Positions 52,553-60,821 of a DNA stretch of 64,000 nucleotides are shown piece after piece. Made by a program: the position numbers and the translations under genes. The notes under the pieces were generated by a model, which was given only the letters and a program-made list of their open reading frames with translations, was not told the origin of the DNA and searched no databases. Within the stretch, counting starts at the first letter, position 1; every line of letters starts with the position of its first letter. The stretch is from assembly GCA_025504975.1 (NCBI GenBank), contig JANUWI010000018.1:186001-250000 (forward strand), in the 5' to 3' direction. This stretch comes from Plenodomus lindquistii (Eukaryota > Ascomycota > Dothideomycetes > Pleosporales > Leptosphaeriaceae).

Positions 52553-53608
52553 ATGCCACCATCCGCTCTAGATCCAGTCGCAACGTCATTCCAGCCCTCT
52601 GAGGCCACCCAGAATGCCATCACTAACGACCAATTCACCACCCTCACACCCACAATACCCACCCCCACCCCCACCCACGAAGAATACCAATACCTCTCCC
52701 TAATCCGCACCATCCTCACAACCGGCGAACACCGCCCCGACCGCACAGGAACAGGAACCTACGCCCTCCCCTTCCCCCCACAAATGAAATTCGCCCTCTC
52801 AAGACCCTCCCTCGATCCCTCCCAACCACCCACCCCCATCCTCCCCCTCCTCACCACAAAACGCGTCTTCCTCCGCGCCGTAATCGCCGAGCTCCTCTGG
52901 TTCATAGCAGGCAGCACGCACAGCAAGCCCCTGTCCGACGCCGGCATCAAGATCTGGGACGGCAACGGATCGCGCGAATACCTGGATAGCGTAGGCCTCT
53001 CACACTACACCGAGGGCGAACTAGGTCCCGTCTACGGTTTCCAATGGCGCCATTTCGGCGCAGAATACACAGGCCACGACGCAGACTACACCGGTCAGGG
53101 TGTCGACCAAATCGCCGAAATCATCGATAAACTAAAAAACAAACCCTACGACCGGCGCATCATTCTCAGCGCGTGGAATCCCGCGGATCTCAAGAGAATG
53201 GCGCTCCCGCCTTGCCACATGTTTGCCCAGTTTTACGTCAGTTTTCCAGGCCATGTACAGGGTGAGCCGCGGCCGAGGGGTGTCCTGCATTCGTTGCTGT
53301 ACCAGCGCAGTTGCGATATGGGTCTCGGCGTGCCGTTTAATATCGCGAGTTATGCGCTGCTTACGCATATGCTGGCTCATGTGTGTGATCTTACGCCCGG
53401 CACGTTTACGCATACTATGGGGGATGCGCATGTGTATGCGGATCATGTGGAGGCGCTGAAAGTACAGTTGGAAAGGGAACCGAGGGAGTTTCCGGAGTTG
53501 AGGATAAATAGGGAGGTAGGGGGGAGTATTGATGGGTGGAAGGCGGGGGAGTTTGAGGTCTTGGGATATAGACCGCATGCGAGTATTGCGATGAAGATGA
53601 GTGTGTGA
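52553..53608 (+). CDS. CDC21: thymidylate synthase
   Basis: A single exon of 351 residues. It converts dUMP and methylene-tetrahydrofolate to dTMP and dihydrofolate. Signature elements are visible in order. DRTGTGT (63-69) carries the phosphate-binding Arg. LLWFIAGST is at 114-122. GPVYGFQWRHFGA is at 158-170. DQIAEII and RRIILSAWNP are at 185-191 and 201-210. The catalytic Cys221 is in LPPCHMFAQFYV. QRSCDMGLGVPFNIASYALLT (starting at 251) and GDAHVYADHVE (290-300) follow, and the C-terminus IAMKMSV closes the active site. An N-terminal extension of about 40 residues, Thr/Pro-rich, precedes the conserved core, as in many filamentous fungi. The ATG has a good context (AACATGCC). The gene is divergent from the augmin-like gene over an MCB-bearing promoter. 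Confidence 0.97.
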   Translation: MPPSALDPVATSFQPSEATQNAITNDQFTTLTPTIPTPTPTHEEYQYLSLIRTILTTGEHRPDRTGTGTYALPFPPQMKFALSRPSLDPSQPPTPILPLLTTKRVFLRAVIAELLWFIAGSTHSKPLSDAGIKIWDGNGSREYLDSVGLSHYTEGELGPVYGFQWRHFGAEYTGHDADYTGQGVDQIAEIIDKLKNKPYDRRIILSAWNPADLKRMALPPCHMFAQFYVSFPGHVQGEPRPRGVLHSLLYQRSCDMGLGVPFNIASYALLTHMLAHVCDLTPGTFTHTMGDAHVYADHVEALKVQLEREPREFPELRINREVGGSIDGWKAGEFEVLGYRPHASIAMKMSV

Positions 53609-53624
53609 TATTGGGTGTTTTTTA

Positions 53625-53652
53625 GGGGGATGGGGGTGGGGGTGGGGGTGGG
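53625..53652 (+). other. predicted G-quadruplex just downstream of thymidylate synthase
   Basis: Four runs of five G plus one of three G (53,625-29, 53,632-36, 53,638-42, 53,644-48, 53,650-52), separated by loops of 2, 1, 1 and 1 nt. It begins 17 bp after the stop codon, so it is on the transcribed RNA strand within the 3' UTR. Confidence 0.8.
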
Positions 53653-54755
53653 TTGTATATAGTCAGCCATGGAATGATGTACATGATGTAACTATATCTG
53701 ATTCTGAGTATCCACATAACACATCCTGATGTATCAACACTGTCTGATACTTATCATCCCTTTGCACGCCATTTACCTACCTACCGTCTTGCTAATAGAT
53801 AGCATGTGGACATACGGGGAATTGCTTGACCGTAGCAAGATCACAGGGGTTCAATGTGGTTTGTATACCGTGCGTGCGGTAGGTACCATGCGTACTAAGC
53901 CTCGTCTACGCCGGGGCATTAAGGGATGGCATGGACTTTGAAAAGGGGCTTTGATGGGAGTCTGGCACAATGTAGGAGAAAGAGAAAGGGGGATAGAGAT
54001 GTGCAGAGAATGTTAGATAAGGCGAAGACAGGGCGGGGTGTTGGGGGGTTTTTTTTATTCAGGGGTATGGTGGGTGCGGTGAAAGGATGAGTAGGTTGGT
54101 TTGCGAGGGTGTGGTATGGCGATTAGTACATGGGAACTGCTTGGTCGGTGTGTTGAGGTATTAGAGGATTGTGTGGTTGGGTTGGGGGTTTTGAGGAGGG
54201 GAGATTGTTAGGAGGGGAGGGGCAGGGCAAGGAGGTGATAATGGATCGTAAAGCGTTGATCGTAGAAAGTGTAGAGTGGGATGTCATGGGAGAGGGTTTA
54301 ATCTGGCAGGGAGAGGTAGGATAGTTATACTACCATGTGCAGCAATATATGTATAGCCGGGGTGGTATGTGTCAAGATATTCGATAGCAAGATGGAAAGA
54401 CTGTGGGTAGAAGGGGCACATTATTTGGCTTGGACAGATAGATGAATGAGAGAAGTGTGAACAGGGTATGCAAGTGGGCTGCGAACAAGGTATGTAAAAA
54501 GTGACAGAGAGAGGAAGGAAATCAAATGTGTATAGCAATAAGGTAAGATTGCATAAAGAGTGTGTAGCAACGATATCGGTACTTTATAGTACCAGAGAAG
54601 GTGAATTTTGGAAGCGACGGTTACGATATCAAGTTCAATCGCAGGTATCTCAGAGCAACAACTACATACTTGCTAATTTCCTCATCAACAACTCTGGCTG
54701 GGAAAGCGGTGGGAAACAGTTTTGGTGAGAAAAGTACCATAATCGGCGCATTGAC
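53653..54755. other. intergenic region, no gene seen
   Basis: About 1.1 kb. The frames present on both strands are short and compositionally biased (G-rich on plus). I see no domain, RNA gene or repeat array. Transcription terminators for the two convergent genes are expected here but not recognisable. Confidence 0.6.
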
Positions 54756-55804
54756 TCAGAACGAACGGTTGCCCCTTTCGTAGTCTGGGAAGATGTATGT
54801 GCCATTATGTGCCGTTGGTCGATGGGAGATGTCGATACCGTTCCTTGCTGCGAATACTCTCCAATCGAAAATCGGTTGTCCCCAGCTGCGGGTCGACTCA
54901 ATTCTCGACAACTCGCCACCCTCTCCACGCAAGCACATCTCAAGACACCTAGCGAAAGAACCCAACACCCCAGAAATCTTGACGTCTTTGATCTTCAAAG
55001 CGGGTCGCAGTTGGAGCAACACTTCCAACACAAACATCTGATGGCCCATTGAGATTGGATCAGGATCATTGACTTGCCTATATTTAGTCAAGTGCATCAG
55101 AGTCACACGTCCCGAATACGAACGGCGTGTTAAGTTTTCTCCATGACAGATGACATGGGTTAGAGGTGTCCAGTAGCCTTCCACACCAACTCGCAGCCGT
55201 TTCAACAGGGACATGTTATCTTTGTCTTCGGCGTGGCGTGCCAACTCTGAGACGAGACTGCGAAGGCGCGAACGCAGACTACGGTAGACGCCTCCATCAT
55301 CACGAGAAAGATGGAACAGAATGCGCAAATTTCGGATCTCGCGTATCGCATGAGTATTGTGTGTATCGACAGCGAATGGACCGAAGATTGTGGAGGGTCC
55401 GAAATTGGCTATGGTGATGCAAATTTCGTTATTGGTGAAAAAGACAGCTGGACATTCATCAGTCAGTACTGCGCTATAGTTTGGGGTAAGAGTAAATTCA
55501 TACCCCGCGCGTCTTTTGCAAACCTTTTAAGTCGCAAGAGACAAGTGTACGTCTTGAGTAATGTGGCAATCGGATTTGGTGCCTTAAACACATCTGCTAG
55601 TGTGTCATAATGCGGTGTGCGATCAAGAACAGCCTTATAGTAGCCTTTCCCGTCCATTCCGCGTGCTTCAACACTCCATTTTAGGCTGCGAGGCAGATTG
55701 CCACCGTGTTCAAGGAACTTGAAGCTCAGGCCTCTGGGAACGAGGTACTCGATGATGTTGCGTATCACCTCCGGAGGCAGGCTTTCGATGGAGCAGGCAG
55801 ACAT
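54756..55804 (-). pseudogene. F-box-like fungal protein gene with a one-base frameshift
   Basis: Starts at ATG 55,804. The N-terminus (SIESLPPEVIRNIIEYLV) is an F-box-like helix. The frame then runs to a premature stop after about 113 residues (55,463). An overlapping frame carries on with coherent protein from ...YEFTLTPNYSAV... through NFGPSTIFGPFAV and RNLRILFHLS to a stop at 54,756. The two join if one base is added in the run of four C at 55,503-55,506 (plus strand). No GT-AG intron of usual size fits. About 349 residues in total if continuous. The C-terminal part (LRPALKIKDV...RGEGGEL) recurs in the paralogue at 56,245-56,750. F-box proteins are SCF ubiquitin ligase adaptors, but large fungal families of this type have unknown targets. 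A sequencing error in the homopolymer is an alternative to a true pseudogene. Confidence 0.7.
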
Positions 55805-56244
55805 TCTGTCGCTTCGTCACTGCTGGGGCATGAAGTGCTCATATAATGCTGCCATAAAGTTTGTGTGGGGCTTCCAGCAAACACTGCCCGGTCATCTTTC
55901 AAAGGAACCGTCTTCACGCGACCCTGGAATGCTTGCGCAAAGTGTGCTCTCCGGTGAGCCATTCTGGTCGTTTGCCTTCCGTGACATTATTTCCAAGTAT
56001 AACTACCCGTGGTTTACAACACTTGGTGTAGCACTCGAATTGTGTGAGCACACGACTGCATCTCGAGACCTCAACATCATCTGTCCTGCTATAATAACGT
56101 TGTGAATCACCCCAGGGAATTCATAGTGCTCTCGAAATGATTTAACCTAGTCACTCTAAAAGCGAGTTATAATCATGGAAGTGATGCGCAAAGTAAACTA
56201 TTATCGGAATCACCTTGAGTCCGCTGGATTTCGTATCATATGGG
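55805..56244. other. intergenic between the two F-box-like loci
   Basis: 440 bp with no supported gene. It should hold the promoter of the frameshifted F-box-like gene on the minus strand. No clear TATA box. Confidence 0.5.
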
Positions 56245-56750
56245 TTACAGAGGAGCATGGAGAGCTAGACCATCAACCTCACTCAACAATCTCGCAAACC
56301 TTCTTGTTAAAAGATCCTGGGGATGATGAAGAAACCTATTCAGTGTCGATACCATTCCTTGCAAAGCCGGCCAATCGTAAATCGGATCATACCGTCTCCG
56401 CGTAGTAATGTTGAACGTTGTGCATGGCCAGTCAAGTTCCTCCAACTCTCCCCCCTCGCCTCTGAGATACTTCGCCAGACACATTTCAAACTTCTCCGGC
56501 GCTCCAGTAACATGAACTTCTTTGAGCTTCAACGCAGGCCGTAGCGCAGTGAGTGTTTCCAGCACGTACTTTTGATGATTTGGAAACGCCGTGAAGTCGG
56601 AGGGGAACTTCGGTTGTGGGCCAGCGGACTGCAAACAACTATTCGGTTCGACCTCCCAGGAAGTTAAAAAGAACTCGTCCTGAGGATAGTCTCGGCCTCT
56701 TGGGGTTGCGAAGCAGATGCATAGTCTTTTCAGCCGGCATATTCACAATG
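56245..56750 (-). pseudogene. truncated paralogue of the F-box-like gene (C-terminal part only)
   Basis: The frame is open from about 56,750 with no suitable ATG and stops at 56,245. It carries KYVLETLTALRPALKLKEV, then LAKYLRGEGGELEEL and PIYDWPAL. These match the C-terminal segment of the neighbour (VLEVLLQLRPALKIKDV, CLRGEGGEL, PIFDW). The F-box and the middle region are missing, so this looks like a 5'-truncated tandem duplicate. The order and orientation are the same as those of the neighbour. Confidence 0.65.
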
Positions 56751-58021
56751 TGGGAAGTCCACATTATGTATAACACATTCGTCGTGAAGTTTGTGTGAGG
56801 CTTGCTTGTGTATAAAGGAGATGCAGTCCTCTTACCTACCACAATTGTGTGTCTGCATGTTATTCCCCCGAAAAGCAGGCGCATTGAAACCTTACTCGTA
56901 GAAGCTTCAGCCCAGAACATCTCCGTCCGGGTCCATAATTAGACAAGTAGTTACTCGTCAAGCAGAGCAAGAGAGAAAGAATGCAGAGAGCTTCAATGAG
57001 AGTCGAGCGGTACCTATGCTGTACCAGGAGGGTAGCGATAAAGATTACGATGGTGATTAGTGTTTTACATTGAGTCATTTGAACATCATGAGGATCACAT
57101 GCACAGGCGCGGAAGACTATCTTGTGACTCCATCGTGCTGTGACAAGTAGCAAGCACGGTTTATGGCCCAACACACGGGGTATAAGATGACATGGCTCCA
57201 CTCGCTCTAAACTTTCAGATCTCCACATACTCAGAATTATACAACATTTTCAATACATCAGCCTTCGCCATGTCCATGACATTCTATGTGGCTATGCTAC
57301 GCGAGAATCACACAAACACGAGCTCGGACTGCCAATGCAACCCTCACTCCACGTATCCCATCTTCATGTACCTCGCTCGCAAATTCGCGGATGTCCATCT
57401 CGAAGCCCTAGCTAAAGAGCACTTTGGGAGCAATAAGACCCTCAGACCAATGAGCAAGATGTAGTTGAAATGTGTGGGTAACAGACCGAGGAAATATTTC
57501 TGGAAGCAGACTGGTGCCGAGAGGAACCCGGAGCGCTTTTTGTACCTTTGTGCGGTGAAGGGAAGGAGCGTCTGAGTCCGGATGATTGGTTGATTGTGAA
57601 AGGAGTGGATTATATGGCAAGTACGCTGGGTATAAAGTAAATGCATATTAAGTAACTTGATGTTGAGCTGAGGATTCATGCTTTGAGTCTTAGGTCTCAT
57701 GCTCGATGGCAGATCTATGACAAATATGTAATATATCTCAACATACAAATTTGCAGCGCGTCATGTCATCGATGAATTTGTATATAGAGAAGTCTTAGGA
57801 TCATGATGTTAGCAGCTGTGGTAAATGAAGCCAAAGTGTGGTAATGCATATAGCAGGTGATCCACCAGTGTACCAGCTACCGGTCTCAAGATTGCTTGAG
57901 ACACACGACCGCTGTTATCTGTTTCCATATCAGCAGATATATTGATCTCGCAAACACTAGGTCATATGCTCTTCTTTCGACGTATATGTAACGCTCACTC
58001 CACACAATGTCCGCTTCATCC
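56751..58021. other. intergenic region, largely featureless
   Basis: About 1.3 kb. One weak plus-strand ORF (57,192-57,464) is listed separately. Other frames are short and inconsistent between strands. No RNA gene or repeat seen. Confidence 0.5.
57192..57464 (+). CDS. possible small hypothetical protein (90 aa)
   Basis: An ATG-to-stop frame preceded closely by GGGTATAAGA. The product has a mixed composition with three Cys/His-bearing stretches and no recognised motif. The spacing of the TATA-like motif is too short for a normal 5' UTR. It could be chance. I include it only as a candidate. Confidence 0.2.
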   Translation: MAPLALNFQISTYSELYNIFNTSAFAMSMTFYVAMLRENHTNTSSDCQCNPHSTYPIFMYLARKFADVHLEALAKEHFGSNKTLRPMSKM

Positions 58022-58173
58022 CTGCTTCCATTCGCACTCACTGCTTCCATTCGCACTCACTGCTTCCATTCGCACTCACTGCTTCCATTCGCACTCACTG
58101 CTTCCATTCGCACTCACTGCTTCCATTCGCACTCACTGCTTCCATTCGCACTCACTGCTTCCATTCGCACTCA
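58022..58173. repeat. 19-bp minisatellite, 8 perfect copies
   Basis: The unit CTGCTTCCATTCGCACTCA is repeated eight times without a mismatch (152 bp). The period is not a multiple of three, so any reading frame across it cycles through all three frames every 57 bp. Perfect identity implies recent expansion and likely length polymorphism. Confidence 0.98.
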
Positions 58174-58196
58174 AAACTGTTCAGATCAGCAAAGGC

Positions 58197-58571
58197 ATGT
58201 CCGCAACAAAAGTGTACGCAATTGTCATTCGTCGATATTGGAAGTGCGAAGGGGATACAGCCTGTGAAACAAACATCACCTTCACACTTTTCATATGTCT
58301 TACCTATGAAATGGCGCAAGAAGCTTTGGAAAAGATCATCCCTCATTCTTCAATCATCAGAGGTTCGCTTCGCCCGTTGAACGATCTTGAATTAAGCGAC
58401 AGGGGAGGGGGAACTGCGCTCAAGGGCTACGCGTTTGTCTTGTCTAAAGAGGACGAGAGCGCAAGTGAGGATAAAAATGGAGAAAAGCGGGGTCGGCCAC
58501 GCGATGTGTACATTGAGAAAGTGGGTATCCTGGAAGAGTTGGATCATATTCAGGTTGAGAGCATCTGGTAG
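58197..58571 (+). CDS. small hypothetical protein (124 aa)
   Basis: The start is taken at ATG 58,197 (MSATKVYAIVIRRY), because upstream in-frame sequence is only the minisatellite. The product begins with a beta-strand-like KVYAIVI, has a central helix (YEMAQEALEKIIP), a Gly-rich loop, and an acidic/basic segment (KEDESASEDKNGEKRGRPRD). The C-terminus is YIEKVGILEELDHIQVESIW. It looks like a small alpha/beta protein that is genuinely coding. Family not recognised. The minisatellite lies 24 bp upstream, in the presumed 5' UTR or core promoter, where copy number could affect expression. Confidence 0.55.
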   Translation: MSATKVYAIVIRRYWKCEGDTACETNITFTLFICLTYEMAQEALEKIIPHSSIIRGSLRPLNDLELSDRGGGTALKGYAFVLSKEDESASEDKNGEKRGRPRDVYIEKVGILEELDHIQVESIW

Positions 58572-58917
58572 TTGAGCTCTGTGTATTTGGACGGCAATAG
58601 CAATCCGGTAGCTAGATGATATTGGAGTTCATAGGTGAAGCGAGAAGCATTTTCCCTAGTCCTTGCATCAGAAGAAAAGAAAGGAAAGAGTCTAGTAAAC
58701 TGATCAATTGATCTTGTTTCGCCGCAAGAAAGCGGCAAGAGTAGATATTTTCCGTGTCCAAGTAAATAGATAATGATAGTAACTCTTTTGAAGCCGAATA
58801 GAAAGATTCCCTGACGCGGGTCGAACTTGCAATCCATCTTCGTTGCAACAAGCCATATGGAAAGTCAAAAGATCCTGACTTCATCTCCCCCACTCTCACT
58901 CACTCCGCATCTACCAA
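58572..58917. other. intergenic, nothing recognised
   Basis: 346 bp between convergent genes with only short frames. A GTTCGACCC motif on the minus strand (about 58,818-58,828) resembles a tRNA B box but no cloverleaf forms around it. Confidence 0.5.
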
Positions 58918-59752
58918 CTATACGCCCCCAGTTCTGCAGCGTATCTTTGCCCCATCTTCACCCTCACCCTCATCCTCACCAGGACACGGCATCAAAACGC
59001 GCACCCCAACAATATACACAAACGTCTCCTGTCTCTCAAAATAGCACAACCACCCTGAAATCGCGCCCTCTACACTGCGTAGCTCGGCGCTACTCATGTG
59101 CCGCGAGAGAGGTTTATCTTTAATGAAGTATTCGAATAGGGCGATTGCGGCGGTGCCGTAGCAATTGAATGCGAGTGAGTTATTTGGGAGGCTTGGGGTG
59201 CTGTGGGTGGGGTCGCAGGGGCGGATCATGATGAGATGGATTGGTGGGAAGGGCATTGTAGGGAAGTCTTGTTTTTCGGAGTTTGTAGGAAGGGAGTTGT
59301 TGGGGTGAATATGTGGAGAGGGAAGACGGTTGGGTGTGAGAATTGGAGATGTGCAGGGGAAGGGGAATGAGTGGGTAGGTTTGTTGGATTGGGTTAGTTT
59401 GGTAAGAGGGTTCTGGGTGCGTCAGGCTGTCTAAAGTGTAGTCTGGGAAAACATGTTTGTTTGAAAATGTCTCGCTATCTAAAACTTCCTGGAAAGTTCT
59501 GCCGAAAGTCACAGTCGCATCCACATCAAGGCCATGAATAGTAAGTAGTCTACCGTTACCTATAGCCATGTCAAAAGAACTAACAAGCATACATAGTCCT
59601 AGCATTTCTATTCTATTACCCCACAAGACAGTTAACAAGGAACGCACATCGTCGCCCTGCGCTTCCTTTAGCCAATCATTAGGCAAAAATAGCAAAAAAG
59701 CACCCACCACACAGAGATGTGGTAGGCGACCTAAACCCGGCGATACCACCAC
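58918..59752 (-). CDS. hypothetical protein, multi-exon model unresolved
   Basis: Two frames appear to belong together. The 3' frame (about 59,424 down to the stop at 58,918) gives a Pro/Thr/Asn-rich linker, then a compact domain: NSLAFNCYGTAAIALFEYF, HMSSAELRSVEGAISGWL and YFERQETFVYIVGVRV. It ends with an acidic Gly/Glu tail. The 5' frame (59,752 to about 59,450) gives a hydrophobic start and a LGLCMLVSSF segment. An intron ending at CTGACGCACCCAG (about 59,416) would link them. It has a good branch point and acceptor, but the donor is not certain. The folded C-terminal domain looks genuine. I do not recognise the family. Confidence 0.45.
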
Positions 59753-60821
59753 GACAAAGTTATTATTGTCTTTTTCAGCTGGGAAACAGGTTTTCGGTAG
59801 GGGAATCGAACGAGCAACCCGGAGAAGGACGGTCTAGAAGATATTCATGCACTCCTACCTATCGTAACAGATGCAATGGGCTCTTGACCTCTCGACCAAC
59901 TGCTGGTTGTCTTGTTGATGGATGCATTGAGAATAAAGTGTATTGTAAAGGCGGTGTCGTGGGTTAGAGAGCTTGACTTGGGTGGTGGTGAGTGCGTTTG
60001 CAATCTCAATGGGTGAGGCAAGAGAGCGTTTGCAGTTGCAAGGCGGGCACATGTACTCTGTCGTATAGAAGATGTGTAGATACTTTGCAGCTTTGTGCTT
60101 TCGTAGTTTAATAGTATCTCTTCGCGCACACGCGTGCTCTTTATTATAGGTACTGCGAACGTATATTCAATTGCAATCAAATCTCACAGCAAACCAAACA
60201 CACCGCCAACCCCCCCCCCCCCCCTTCTCGCCACCCCAACGCACCCAGGACACTCTCAAAGAACAAAGCCAATAAATACCCCCCCAAAACACCCGCACCA
60301 TCCACCAGCCCAACCCCCCTCACGCCCTCATCACCACTACCCATTTCAAGCACTCCCTCCTTCACATTCACCTACGCGTTACTCCGCCCCCCAATCTCTA
60401 TTCAACTCCGTGCCCTTCGATTGAATGAAGAAATGTCTACTCTTACTTTTTTATTTCTCACAGCGAATGACATGACACCGCAGTGTACAAAGCGCGAGTA
60501 AGGGGTATCAGATATCACCGTTGTGGTATGTTGCCTTGGGGATGCAAGTACAAGGCATGAGTTCTACATATCGTCAGAATCTGCGGTTCGTTCATGCTAA
60601 TGCTGGGTGGTGGGTAGATGCGGATGAGGGAGCGGTGGAGTTGTCGCGTTATGTACTTTAAAGGCTGAGCTAAGAGTGGTGGGTATATACCTGACTACTA
60701 AAGCTGTCACGAGCGAGAAGAGGACATGAATATTGTTGCGTTTACTGGTTAGTTATATCCTTTCCTTGTCTTTCATTCTGATGCGAGTAGTAAGGGACTA
60801 TGCCTTTCCACATTCGCACAA
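59753..60821. other. intergenic region with a tRNA-like remnant and homopolymer tract
   Basis: No supported protein gene. On the minus strand 59,795-59,900 carries an A-box-like TTGGTCGAGAGGTC and a B-box-like CGTTCGATTCC, but acceptor and T stems do not pair. A run of 15 C (60,210-60,224) starts a C/A-rich stretch (to about 60,420) whose Pro/Thr-rich frame is compositional. This area is also the 3' flank of HRQ1. Confidence 0.5.

Noticed and set aside
58805..58835. tRNA gene suggested by GTTCGACCC on the minus strand
   Set aside because: No matching T stem, acceptor stem or A box at a proper distance.
60134..60424. Pro/Thr/His-rich 96-codon ORF
   Set aside because: It is produced by a C/A-rich low-complexity stretch starting with a run of 15 C, with no domain or start context.
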